A DNA stretch of 64,000 nucleotides, from NCBI GenBank assembly GCA_963809695.1, contig CAWEKI010000008.1, positions 433,140 to 497,139 on the forward strand. The letters are read 5' to 3'. The stretch is from JAGDMJ01 sp963809695. Its GTDB lineage: Bacteria; Bacteroidota; Ignavibacteria; UBA10030; UBA6906. Each line of letters begins with the position of its first letter. Position 1 is the first letter of the stretch. Positions 51,216 through 61,200 of this stretch are shown here, in pieces. The notes beneath the pieces were generated by a model, which was given only the letters and a program-made list of their open reading frames with translations, was not told where the DNA came from and did not search any database. The translations under genes were made by a program, and so were the position numbers.

Positions 51216-51506
51216 TGTAGCACGTGGAAGCTCGATGCTGCGCTGCCGATGCTTTACCATGGGTTCAACAATAGAGGGATCGATAGGGTAGGCGAGCGGA
51301 CAAAGGAAGAAGTGGAAGGAATGAAAAACGGGGCGCCGATCTACAGCGGACTTTTCGTTCCTCAGCTTAAGCCGGATGAGATACCAGCAGCAATCGACAC
51401 AGCTCTGAAGGCGGGTGCCAATGGAGTGGCGGTGTTTGCTTCTCCGTTAATGACCGAGCAACATTGGACGGCGATTGGCAAAGCAACGGCCCAGGAACAT
51501 CATTAG
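51216..51506 (+). pseudogene. C-terminal fragment, possibly of a family 10-like glycoside hydrolase
   Basis: The frame opens after a stop at 51213 and reads TWKLDAALPMLYHGFNNRGI, then EEVEGMKNGAPIYSGLFVPQ, LKPDEIPAAIDTALKAGANG and VAVFASPLMTEQHWTAIGKA. It has no plausible start and looks like the last strands of a TIM barrel, of the kind seen in putative glycosyl hydrolases with a D-x-x-x-P-M-L-Y segment. The family call is tentative. It is a decayed remnant inside the accessory region. Confidence 0.45.
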
Positions 51507-51535
51507 GAAAGCCGCCTCCTGAAGGCAAGGGGCAC

Positions 51536-52111
51536 CTAGTAATACGCCTTGATTCCTCCAAATCCGAACTGTTTGTTCCTGCTCGTCATCCGGATAAAAT
51601 AGGCAAGGCGTTTCTCAAACTCCCGCGGTCGCTTGCGCGCACCCTCAATGAAGGCGATTCGGATTCGTTTGTACGTGGGCGAGAATTTCCGATAGTTTTT
51701 CCAGGCCTCTTCGTCTGCTTTAATGGCTTCCAGAATATCGGGCGGAATTCTGAACCGCTTCCTCCGAAAAGGTCCCAGCGTGGCAAACACCTCTTTTACC
51801 ACCTTCCGCTGCTTGATGAGCTTCTTGAGCCTCTCCTGGTTCGCCTGAGAATAGGGACTCCGTGGGTTCCTTGGCGAGAATCGCTGTGCGAATCGCTCCT
51901 CGTCAATCCTTCGGACCGTGCTGTCGATCCAGCCGAAGCAGAGCGCTTCTTCAACGGCATCGTTATAGGCAATGCGTGGTTTCCCGGTCTCCTTCCTGTA
52001 GTAGATGAGCCAGACTTCCCGTTCCGATCGGTAATGTCTCCTCAGCCACGAGCGCCATTCCCTGCGGGATTTTACATACAACGAATTCCTGGTATTGATC
52101 CTGGCAGGCAT
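51536..52111 (-). CDS. YdeI/OmpD-associated family protein
   Basis: 191 residues. Conserved parts: LYVKSRREWRSWLRRHYRSE, REVWLIYYRKETGKPRIAYN, DAVEEALCFGWIDSTVRRID, RFSPRNPRSPYSQANQERLK, the C-terminal YKRIRIAFIEGARKRPREFE. The EEALCFGWID motif is the family signature. Homologues are linked to resistance to peptides in some bacteria, and the biochemical role is unclear. It is immediately followed upstream (on the minus strand) by a small membrane protein gene. Confidence 0.9.
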   Translation of the reverse strand: MPARINTRNSLYVKSRREWRSWLRRHYRSEREVWLIYYRKETGKPRIAYNDAVEEALCFGWIDSTVRRIDEERFAQRFSPRNPRSPYSQANQERLKKLIKQRKVVKEVFATLGPFRRKRFRIPPDILEAIKADEEAWKNYRKFSPTYKRIRIAFIEGARKRPREFEKRLAYFIRMTSRNKQFGFGGIKAYY

Positions 52112-52120
52112 TGCGGTCGT

Positions 52121-52279
52121 TTATCCTTTTCTCCAGTCAGCCCAGAGAGACACAACTCCAACGCCGAGGAAGAGCAATGCTTCCAGCCAGTTTTGCTTTT
52201 CGAGCGCCTCAATCAACGCGATGCCGAAGAAGAGTATGAAGACGGTGACGTTTGTTGCGCTGAATTTTACCTGCTTCAT
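52121..52279 (-). CDS. Small membrane protein, 52 residues
   Basis: Starts at the ATG at 52279, preceded by AAAGGAGGAGAAGTAGC, the best ribosome-binding site in this region. The product begins MKQVKFSATNVTVFILFFGI and continues ALIEALEKQNWLEALLFLGV, ending SLWADWRKG. It has two hydrophobic segments with a short polar turn. It ends nine bases before the YdeI gene, so the two form an operon. Family unknown. Confidence 0.7.
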   Translation of the reverse strand: MKQVKFSATNVTVFILFFGIALIEALEKQNWLEALLFLGVGVVSLWADWRKG

Positions 52280-52469
52280 GCTACTTCTCCTCCTTTGAGC
52301 GCTGGCGCGGAAAGACCGTGCGTATTGCACATGTGCACGCGCTTGTTTAAGGGTAGCAGTGTCGTCGGCTGCGATCACCTTGCCTTCTATGATGTCTCCC
52401 ATCTGAACAAAACTCTTGATGCCAAACGATATTACATGGTATGCCATGCAGCATAGCCGGAAGTTCACC

Positions 52470-53010
52470 AATTACCTCATCTGGCAAAGGCTCCGTGGCC
52501 CAAGCGCTCTTGTCACTAAAATATCCGAAGTTCTCCGTACCCTGCCAGTAGTTTTCTTTGATAGTCTCGACTATACTACCAGCGAAGTCTACGAACCCTA
52601 ACGGACGCCACTTGATGGTATTTCTGCGCCTGCCATCTCTGCGGGGAACGACCGAATTTCTGCGGTAATCTAAAATAGATAGGACCAAGATATCTTTATG
52701 AAGAGGATTGCTTGATGAAAAATAATGAATACGAAGATCGGACGCAACCGATAGAGGCTGAGGTTGCAAGAGGTGACAGAATCGGACGAGCCCCCGGTCG
52801 ATGAGTGGCCGGGCTGACTGTTGTCTTCACGGATTACTGTGAGAATGGGTTCTCCACCGTGTTGCATCGCGGTCATGTATGCTATGCCGTCGCCATGGTT
52901 GGGTGGAGAACCTTCAAGCGATCATGGCGATCCTAAAAAGGTCGAGTGCAGGCGATCGATAATAGCATACGCCTGCCCACGGAGGGATCCAGCGATGGGT
53001 TCCTTTCTTT
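52470..53010. other. Gene-poor stretch with possible decayed coding sequence
   Basis: On the minus strand, codons around 52440-52620 read RPLGFVDFAGSIVETIKENY, GYFSDKSAWATEPLPDEVIG and ELPAMLHGIPCNIVWHQEF. They then continue after a frame change as VQMGDIIEGKVIAADDTATL (about 52340-52400). This looks like a broken gene, not recognised. The rest (52620-53010) shows only the repeated hairpin at 52792-52815. Confidence 0.35.
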
Positions 53011-53048
53011 AACAAAAGAGCCCGGCCAGAAGGGGAGAACCGGGCTCT
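53011..53048 (-). terminator. Terminator of the FG-GAP gene
   Basis: On the minus strand AGAGCCCGG and CCGGGCTCT (53040-53048 with 53017-53025) form a 9-bp stem followed by TTTTGTT. It lies 20 bases beyond the stop of the gene at 53069. Confidence 0.8.
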
Positions 53049-53068
53049 GGTATGATAATCGCTCGCGC

Positions 53069-54937
53069 TTATTTTGCCAGCAGGAGTTTGTTCACCTTGG
53101 AGAAATTAAGTTGCCCTGTCTCATCGGCGACATAGAAGCGCGCAAAATAGACCCCACTGGGGCTGGAGGAAGCATTCCAAGTCACGGTGTGGTAGCCTGC
53201 CTCGTGAAGGCCTCTGGCTAAGACGGCAATCTCCCGACCGAGGAGATCGTAGACCTGCAGCGTGACATTTGCTCTTTTCGGCAAGCCGAAGTCAAGCGTT
53301 GTGGAAGGATTGAAAGGATTTGGATAATTCGGACCCAGGAAGAACTCTGTTGGGACGTCTGTCCCGTCGGCGAACGACTTCCGCGGGTTGTAATTAACCG
53401 CCGAGGAAACGATGTTTGACGCATCGGACATGTTGTTCGCGGCATCGTAGGCAATGACGTAGTATTGTGCCCAGCTTCCACCGGTGCCGCCTGTGCGAAT
53501 CACGCATTCAGGGTCGGTGTATTGCCATGTGCCGGTCCCGAGAGTTGCAATGAGTTGATACTGTGATTCGCCGGGACTCACCTTGCGGTACAGCTTATAC
53601 CCCGATAGATCTCGTTCGGAATTCGGTTGCCACTGTAGAGTTGGATGCTGGCCTACTACTCCTTGGACAATGAGGTTCTTTGGAGGAGCAGGCTTCGGGT
53701 TTCCCAAGTGTTTCAGTACCTCGATGTAACCGGGATGTTCCCACCCGATACTCCCACCGCCGGGTGAAGATGAAATAACACTTAGCCCACCCAAGTTCTG
53801 AACATCAGCAAGAACTGCTTTTGTGAACGGTGTGTAGGGATCAACCGAAGCAACTGTCTGCTGTGGAGACGAGAGGAAGTAGTTGCCGGTCTTCTGGTTA
53901 ATAAAGACCTTCACAATTCCTTCATAACCCACTACTACAATGTCATTCCACCCATCGTTCTTCGTACCATCGTTTGGGGCACCCAGGTCACCAATGGCTA
54001 CCAGAGGCGTGCTGGTGACATCGGCAGTCCAAATCGGTGTCCCTCCGATTGTTCCCGCACCGTTGTTGAGGTAAAGGGCAACGCTCTGTGTGCCACCTGC
54101 AAATCCAACCAAGATATCCTGATATCCATCGTTGTTGACGTCACCGACGGCAAAGGAATTGATGCCGTAGCCGTTGGAGATGTTTTGCGGAGCGCCAAAA
54201 CCGTTGCTGTTGTTATTCAGACGTATAGAGAATCCACTTGAGTACGTCGTTACCAGATCCCACTTATCGGGGTCGGTCGAATAGATTGTCCGGTTCAACT
54301 GGGCCAGGGCAACCTTGTTGGCAGCGATTGCGAAGCTGTACGGATTAGCGTCAACATACCCGTTGCCCAGGTTGCGGTAGATTTTCACCTGGGAGCCCGT
54401 TGTGATTGCCAGGTCATGCAACCCATCACTGGAGCTGAACGGACCCCACGAGGCATCTAGAGCAATCCCCGTGAGGGTCTGACTGGGGGTTCCCGTGATG
54501 CCATTGCCTGTGTTGTAGTGTATCTGGGTGCCACTCTTGCGCGGTATAGCCAAATCTTTGCGGGGCTGGTCAGGCCTGAGTTTTCCGAAGACCGCATTGT
54601 AGATTTCCATCGTGTTTTCGTAGGGACTCCAGTTGATGAAGAAGTCCGTAAACGAAGGGAAAGAGCCACTTCCGTCATTATACGACTGAAACCCGAACCA
54701 ATCAATGCCAAAACTGGCGTCCCTGATGTTCTGTCCAACGGCGAGATCCAGGAAACCATCAGAGCTAATTGCCTCAACATCGAAATTGGCGTAGGCGCTG
54801 AAATTGGGGTCGTGCCATCCTTCGCCACTGGTCGTATGGATTGGCACCCTTGCTCGAGTCGTGCTTACATACTGCGCTAGAGAAGACATGGCACACGTAA
54901 GAAGTAGAATTCCCAGGTACATCACTGATCGCTTCAT
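53069..54937 (-). CDS. Secreted FG-GAP/VCBS repeat protein with fibronectin-like and sorting domains
   Basis: 622 residues. Signal peptide about 1-22. A beta-propeller-like region has repeats such as FAVGDVNNDGYQDILVGFAG and AIGDLGAPNDGTKNDGWNDI, the Ca2+-binding D-x-[ND]-x-D-G type of FG-GAP repeats. A fibronectin III-like domain follows (PPKNLIVQGVVGQHPTLQWQ, SERDLSGYKLYRKVSPGES). The C-terminus is the sorting domain LGPNYPNPFNPSTTLDFGLP, with YDLLGREIAVLARGLHEAGY and SGVYFARFYV, ending NKLLLAK. Predicted surface adhesin or matrix protein. It is downstream of a related gene on the same strand (198-base gap). Confidence 0.85.
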   Translation of the reverse strand: MKRSVMYLGILLLTCAMSSLAQYVSTTRARVPIHTTSGEGWHDPNFSAYANFDVEAISSDGFLDLAVGQNIRDASFGIDWFGFQSYNDGSGSFPSFTDFFINWSPYENTMEIYNAVFGKLRPDQPRKDLAIPRKSGTQIHYNTGNGITGTPSQTLTGIALDASWGPFSSSDGLHDLAITTGSQVKIYRNLGNGYVDANPYSFAIAANKVALAQLNRTIYSTDPDKWDLVTTYSSGFSIRLNNNSNGFGAPQNISNGYGINSFAVGDVNNDGYQDILVGFAGGTQSVALYLNNGAGTIGGTPIWTADVTSTPLVAIGDLGAPNDGTKNDGWNDIVVVGYEGIVKVFINQKTGNYFLSSPQQTVASVDPYTPFTKAVLADVQNLGGLSVISSSPGGGSIGWEHPGYIEVLKHLGNPKPAPPKNLIVQGVVGQHPTLQWQPNSERDLSGYKLYRKVSPGESQYQLIATLGTGTWQYTDPECVIRTGGTGGSWAQYYVIAYDAANNMSDASNIVSSAVNYNPRKSFADGTDVPTEFFLGPNYPNPFNPSTTLDFGLPKRANVTLQVYDLLGREIAVLARGLHEAGYHTVTWNASSSPSGVYFARFYVADETGQLNFSKVNKLLLAK

Positions 54938-55135
54938 ATGCAGTTCCTTTCCGGTTGTATCAACGGTTCATTGCTTTTCACCCCGATTGTTCGTTCCTTC
55001 AAGCTGCAAACAGAACGGACCTTTCCGTTTTCTCGAGAGAGAACGGCGAGTGTTTGCCAGCCTGGCAAAGTGTCCTGTTTGCGGTGTCAACTGGGCCGGC
55101 TGGTGTTTGCGCACCGGTCGGCCTTTCTTTTGTAG
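54938..55135. other. Gap between the two FG-GAP genes
   Basis: Contains an imperfect palindrome at about 55096-55125 (GGCCGGCTGGTG ... CACCGGTCGGCC) followed on the plus strand by TTTCTTTT. It has no gene; its role in minus-strand transcription is unclear. Confidence 0.4.
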
Positions 55136-57133
55136 CTACTGCAGGAGAATCATCTTTCTGGTTTCAGTGCGTTGTCCGGTGCTCTTGCCCGTAAACGTCA
55201 GGCGATAGAGATAGACACCGCTTGCGACATCACCTCCTTCGCGGGTTTTGCCATTCCAGTGAACGGTCTGCACTCCGGCCGGATACCGCTCTCCTCCAAG
55301 CCGGATAACCTCTCTACCCAAAATGTCATAGATGACCACGCTGGTTGTTCCTTCTTCCGGGAGCTGAAAGCGGATGGCAGTCTCTCCATTGAAGGGATTA
55401 GGATAGTTCTGCAGGAGTTGAAAGCTTCGCGCTACGGGTGGTGGCTCAAGAGGCACTAGATCAACTGTGCCGTGGACCTCATAGATACAGATCGAATTCC
55501 TGTTGGGGAGGAGCTCATGGATCTTGGCGAAGACAATGTTGCTTGTGCCGTCGTTGTCAATGTCCAAAAAAGAGAAGTTCTGAATGGAGGTCGAATCGAG
55601 CATCCACGTGAACACAGGTTCTCCGCTTTGGGGCCTGTAGGCATGCAGCTCGCTGTAGGAGGTGTCGACTCTGCCCCAGGTGTTCGCTCCGGCAGCTAGA
55701 CGCGTGCCGTTTAAGGAGCCGACATTGACCCAGAGCGGGGTGTTGCGCAAGGAGGAATCCGCCCAGAGCACGCTCCAGGTAGTGTCGTGCTGGTGTTTCA
55801 AGGCGTACATCGAGCCAAAGCCAATGGGGCCGACCCCGCCGATGAGAAGCTCTTCGCCGCCGTCATTGTCTAAGTCGGTAAACATGGGTGCCGTGCTCCC
55901 GGAGAAAAGTCCGGTATAGAGTCTTCGGGTCTTCCAGGCAAACACGTCTTGGGTGCCGTCCCACCACGTGTAGCCCAGATCAAGCGGCTCACCGTAGCCG
56001 AAACCCCCGTTACCTGGGAGGATCTCATCATTCCCTTCACCATCGACCTGCCCTACCGCCATGTCGAAGCAGTAGGCTTGATAGCGGGCGATGTATCCGT
56101 TAAAGACCATTGAGCGGGAGAACTTCATGTAGAATTCTGACACATACACCATCGTTTCGTCATAGCTTGCAGACGGATCGCTGTTGAGCACGATGAGCTC
56201 CTTCACTCCATTGTGATTGAAATCAGCTTCCACGGCCTTGTAGATCGCGGCATTGCCTCGGGTACCAGCTGGGAAGCCAATGTTGGATTCCAGCACCTGG
56301 TAGCTCTTTGGTCCCCAGCACTCAAGCATGGTCATGACGCCGCCCCCGTCTTTGGGTTGCACCAGGACGATTTCCTTATGCCCATCCTGATCGAGATCAC
56401 AGATGCAGTACGGACCACCGAAGCCATTGACAATCACTGTATCCCACTCCACTGAGTACACATCATCCCCCGTGCATTCATAGACCACCAGGCGCCGCCG
56501 GGAAGAGGTAAGTGAGGTGTCAGTGATGCCGTAGACCAGATTCATCTTTCCGTCGTTGTCCAGATCCCCAATGGCAAGCGTGTAGGCGGGGAACGGGTTC
56601 GTCTCACTCTGCCAGGTGAGCTGGAAGTCCGGTGTGCTCATCGACTCTGGCCTTGTCAATGCTTGGACCTGGCGGGGATCTCCCTCGGCTAGCATCGTTG
56701 CATGTGGGATCTGCTCGGTGCTTCCTCCCTGGTAGGCAGCCACGAGATCGCCCCAACTGGCAGGATCGACAAGTGTTGGGGTAATTCTCCTGCTTTTCTG
56801 CCACTGGAGTTTCTCGATGGGAGCTGTTACCGGGCGCTGCCAGAAGGGGCTTGCCGTATAGAGTCCGTTCCCCAGATTGCGGTACACCTTCAACAGTCCC
56901 TCTTCGACTACCGCAACATCCTGCAGCGGATCGGGATCAAAGAGGCCGAGTGCGGCATGGGGAGGAAATGGCGCAACCGGCACTCCCAGATGCAGCTGAA
57001 AGCCGAAGCTCGCCAGGGATCGCTCGTTCGGATGCTCCTCAGCCAGGGTGCTTCTGCCAGAGAGAAGAAGGACCAGAACGATCGCCGGGAGATGGAAAGG
57101 CAAGTGGGGGGAACAATAACGGGAGGGTGCCAT
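55136..57133 (-). CDS. Secreted FG-GAP repeat protein with C-terminal sorting domain
   Basis: 665 residues from the ATG at 57133, with AAAGGAG upstream; a longer frame to 57184 lacks one. Signal peptide (HLPAIVLVLLLSGRSTLAEE). Propeller repeats include AIGDLDNDGKMNLVYGITDT, CICDLDQDGHKEIVLVQPKD, EADFNHNGVKELIVLNSDPS, FTDLDNDGGEELLIGGVGPI and FLDIDNDGTSNIVFAKIHEL. The end is LLQNYPNPFNGETAIRFQLP, YDILGREVIRL, ASGVYLYRLTF and MILLQ. Same architecture as the next gene and probably a paralogue with different surface binding. Confidence 0.86.
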   Translation of the reverse strand: MAPSRYCSPHLPFHLPAIVLVLLLSGRSTLAEEHPNERSLASFGFQLHLGVPVAPFPPHAALGLFDPDPLQDVAVVEEGLLKVYRNLGNGLYTASPFWQRPVTAPIEKLQWQKSRRITPTLVDPASWGDLVAAYQGGSTEQIPHATMLAEGDPRQVQALTRPESMSTPDFQLTWQSETNPFPAYTLAIGDLDNDGKMNLVYGITDTSLTSSRRRLVVYECTGDDVYSVEWDTVIVNGFGGPYCICDLDQDGHKEIVLVQPKDGGGVMTMLECWGPKSYQVLESNIGFPAGTRGNAAIYKAVEADFNHNGVKELIVLNSDPSASYDETMVYVSEFYMKFSRSMVFNGYIARYQAYCFDMAVGQVDGEGNDEILPGNGGFGYGEPLDLGYTWWDGTQDVFAWKTRRLYTGLFSGSTAPMFTDLDNDGGEELLIGGVGPIGFGSMYALKHQHDTTWSVLWADSSLRNTPLWVNVGSLNGTRLAAGANTWGRVDTSYSELHAYRPQSGEPVFTWMLDSTSIQNFSFLDIDNDGTSNIVFAKIHELLPNRNSICIYEVHGTVDLVPLEPPPVARSFQLLQNYPNPFNGETAIRFQLPEEGTTSVVIYDILGREVIRLGGERYPAGVQTVHWNGKTREGGDVASGVYLYRLTFTGKSTGQRTETRKMILLQ

Positions 57134-57945
57134 GGGTTCTTTCGCTCCTTTCGTTTGCTTCTGCAAATGCCGTCCTGTGCGCAAGAGAAGAAAGCGATAG
57201 AAATTGTGCCCGTCACCTCAGCCGGTTGTTCAAACGATGATGAGTAATCACTGACATCTTCGTGATTGCCGAGTCCGATGAAAATGCAGTCTGATCATTC
57301 AGGTCACTTTTTGCTTGCACACAAAAGTAGTGCAGCGTTTCACGAATGTCAAGGAATTTTTGATAAATCGCAACAAACCACGACCGAAATACCATACCTA
57401 GAGTAAAACGAAAAGCTCAGAGAATGATAAGTTTTTCCCTGAGCTTCTCTGCTTTGTGCTCTATACCAGAAGTGGCCGAGCGAAGGAGCATGACCATGAC
57501 AACGCGTTCACCAGCTGAACGGGTCTTTTCTGCGTGACAAGTTTTTTGACTTCGTGATTCCGGGGGATGTCATGGAGTAAGAGGTAGGATCTGGAAGTTC
57601 ACCCCACCATCGCCTTCACCAACCGCTTTCTTCACCTCTTCGTGTATCGCAGCGCAAAACTCCCCTCTTACTGCGTCGCGAAAACACCTCGTTGAAACTT
57701 TATTTTCTCCATGCAGAATCGTCAATGTTTGCAGGGGTAAATCGCATTATGTCGTCTGGTCGAGATTTGACAAAAGTTGCTGATTGTCCGGAATAGTTAG
57801 TATACTCACCAGTGAGAAGGCCGCTGTCTTTCTGAACCTGACTCACCTCGAAATCTAAATCTCCTGCGGTACAATCCCACGCAAGATGTGTTTGGTCTTT
57901 CCTGCAGTAATCTCAGCTGAAGACAATCAAGAAAAAGGACAATCA
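57134..57945. other. Long gene-free region before the replication module
   Basis: No convincing gene on either strand over about 800 bases. A hairpin AAGCTCAG/CTGAGCTT lies at 57413-57446. The sequence becomes clearly more AT-rich from about 57290. It is probably promoter and boundary DNA between the secreted-protein genes and the primase operon. Confidence 0.5.
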
Positions 57946-58233
57946 ATGAAACTCTATCACACAAAAGATCTCGGCGTTGCTGCCTGGCTGGTCTCCAATG
58001 GACTTGCCGTGCACCATTTCGAGCGAGAAGGCAAATTAACCGTGTTCTCCTTCATCACGACTGACAACACAGAGCGACTCGTCGCACAATACTATTCCTC
58101 GGATGCCAAGGTATCACCCATGATATTCAACTCGGCTATCAGGACCTTAAAAACCATGATGTTTAAAAATGATCTCGCAGCACCCTCTATAAGTGAAAGC
58201 ACATATGTCGAACGTTCAAACAGAACCCATTAA
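57946..58233 (+). CDS. DUF5659-like small protein
   Basis: 95 residues from the ATG at 57946. Begins MKLYHTKDLGVAAWLVSNGL, then AVHHFEREGKLTVFSFITTD and ERLVAQYYSSDAKVSPMIFN, SAIRTLKTMMF. This corresponds to the DUF5659 layout (TKDL-x-x-A-x-x-L, a strand pair, then an acidic turn and a final helix), as far as I can judge by eye. Such genes typically precede replication or primase genes in plasmids and integrated elements. The last 29 bases overlap the primase gene, so they are one operon. Confidence 0.65.
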   Translation: MKLYHTKDLGVAAWLVSNGLAVHHFEREGKLTVFSFITTDNTERLVAQYYSSDAKVSPMIFNSAIRTLKTMMFKNDLAAPSISESTYVERSNRTH

Positions 58234-61200
58234 TGAAAGCTTAGTAGTCTCTGCTGAAACAGCCGTTACCACTATACCAAATATTGACACGAACACAGCC
58301 GGACACCTTCTGGTTGATGATACACAAGAATTTGCAGTTGCCGCTAAAGCACCAGCTGTTACCGCTATACCAAATATTGATACGAAGACATCCGGAAGTT
58401 TTCCGGTTGACGATGAATTTATTAATACATATTACTCCCTCTTCAGTGGCCGCACAGACCAAGTGGGGCAGGGGGATAGTCTCTCCACACCTGTTTCCTC
58501 GGTAGATGAAATACTCGCGTTCGTCGAGGACCACCTCAATGGTAAAGTCCGCTTAGGCCTCTATAACCTGTTGCCCGATGTCACCTGCACTTGGGCAATG
58601 ATCGAATGTGAGAATCACGGATCGCAACCTGTCGAAGACCCGGCCAAAACTTCACTGGAGATCGTTACCTATCTCCGCTCCCATGGCATAGCTGCCTACC
58701 GCGAACTGTCCAAGAACCCATCTGGCACCTGTTATCATATCTGGATATTCTTCAGTCGCCCGGTCAAGGCGTTCAAATTACTTGAAGGATTTAGGCTCTT
58801 TCTCTCGCGTACACTCGGCATTAGCGTGGAGATATTTCCCAAGGGATATGACCCGAACACCATCGGTAACTTCGTCTGGATGCCTCTTTTTGGTGGAACC
58901 GACATTGTGGACGGAAAACCAGGCAAAGGCGTCAATGAAGGCAGGACAGTGTTTGTCGATGACAATGGACATCCTTATGCCGACCAACGGGCGGTGATCG
59001 AAGGCGTGGAACGGAACTCAGAAGAAGCTTTTGATATATTTTTAGCTGATTACCACATCTCTTTTTCGGACAGTACTGGACTTGCCTTGGCAAGCCATCA
59101 TAGTACTGAAAACGATGTCCCGAAAGCCGATCTGGAAAAAGTCCGGCAGTGTTCGTTCATGAAGCACTGCGAAGACAATGCAGCAAACCTGCCTGAACCC
59201 TACTGGTACGCTTGGATTACCAACGCCATCCGTTGCATTGGTGGCCGGGAATACATTCATGAGTACAGCCGGAAGTACGCCCGGTATTCGAAATCTAAAA
59301 CCGACAAAAAGATTGCCCATGCTTTGGCTGACACAGGCCCGATGACCCATGAAACAATTGCGGGCCTGGGACGCAAGTGCGATTGCCCGACGAAGTTTAA
59401 GGCGCCGATATCCAGAAGTTACTGGCGCGATGTTGAAGCGGAAATTAAGCGGATTAAGGGAATCAACGATACCGCTGAAAAAGCGGTGGAGTTGGCTTCT
59501 TTGATTAACTATATCGGCAAGTCACTCGATGGCATCGAGCGTGATTTGTACGAAGCGCAGCTCAAGAAAACATTTAACTTGAAGCAACGGTCGTTTCAGG
59601 GGGAGTCAGGACCGACTCCTGGAGCGGCTAAAGCATACAAGATTAACTACGACCGGCCTCTGACCGACATTCTCGATGAGCTGAAAGATGCAGACTTCGG
59701 TGATGTTTTTTGTGCGCGTGGGGTCTTTACGTGGTTCAAAGAACATGAACAGGCTCGGTATTTTACCGATGAAGCTGAACTGCATTATATCTACCACCAG
59801 GGCAAGCTGATCCCGATGGCGGATGCATCATCGGATTTTGCTGCCTTACTCTTATATCACGCCAACATCTCCCTAGCAACAGCCTTTGGACGCGTCACCG
59901 TGCAGGTGATGAACGCGATGGCACAAGAAGAAGGAAAACGCATTAAGAAAAATACCTGGCTTGAAACCCATCAGGCACAGCATTCCGTGTATCTAAACCT
60001 GAAGAATGAACGCGAAGAACTCGCGAAAATCACTCCCCTCGGCGTGGAATTGATTCCCAACGGCGAGAATGTGGACAGTATATTCATGCATAATACGCCC
60101 TCGGATAAGTTCCAGCCCGTGGCCTTTTGTGCACTTGACAGTGAAAACCTCAAGAACGCGCTCGAGCTTTCTGAAGATCTCATCATACGGCATATCCCTT
60201 GTCCTGACTACGAAAAGTGGTTTGCCTATGGCTGGCGCTTGAGCTATCCCCTCTATGACTTTACGACGGCGCATTTTACACTCCGTCTGGAAGGGCGTCA
60301 CCAGAGCGGCAAATCCAGTGCTTGTAAGATTCTTTCTCAGTCACTGTATGGAAAGGCCTTTGACACAACAAGCACGGTAGCCAGCATGTTTTCTGATGCT
60401 GCCATCAACCCGCTCGTGATGGATGAGAATATCGAACGCGGCGACTTCTATCGGGATCCGGGTCACGCGGACTTTTATCTGATTGCCGCCACCGGCGGGG
60501 CAAAGCAAAAGCGTGATGTGGGAACTGCTAGCGGGCTGGTCCTGGAGAAAATCCGGGCACTTTTACTTTCCAATGGTATCGAAGCACTCGGCAAATCCGA
60601 ACAGACAAGCCGGTTGCTCGTCTTTGAATGCGACAGAAAAAGCTATAACTCCCACTTCACAAGTGCCGTGCTGCAGAAAATCCTTGAGCAGCGGGATGTG
60701 CTACTATCGGCTAATTTCATACTGACATCACGGGTGCTGGCTCGCATCAAAGCTGGAGATTGGCTCGGGGTTCTCGAACGTCTCCAGAGTGAGTATCCGG
60801 ACCACGCAAAAAACCGGATGTTCGAGCATTTAGGCATTATTATTCTGTACCTGGAAGAGTTTTTCAAGGCTGCTGGTAAAGCAGAATCCGTGTGGGATAT
60901 GCTCGGCAATCTCATGCGAACACAAGAAGACCGGGCGATTGAAGAGATCGTCGATTCAGATCCAATCATCGAGGCGCTGGAAATTCTTCGCCGAAGTGCG
61001 CAGAAGCAATATGACTATGAAACCCGTCACAAAAGCCTGTTCGATTCATCGGATAAAAGTCGGGCCTTGACACTCGATGTGACGAAATTATTGACTGAGG
61101 TGGAATATGGGAAGACGAGCTTTAAACTCCAGGGAAGAGCGAAAGAATTGCTTTCGGCTTTTTCCACAGCGTTGAAGGTCCATACTGGCAGGCAATTTAC

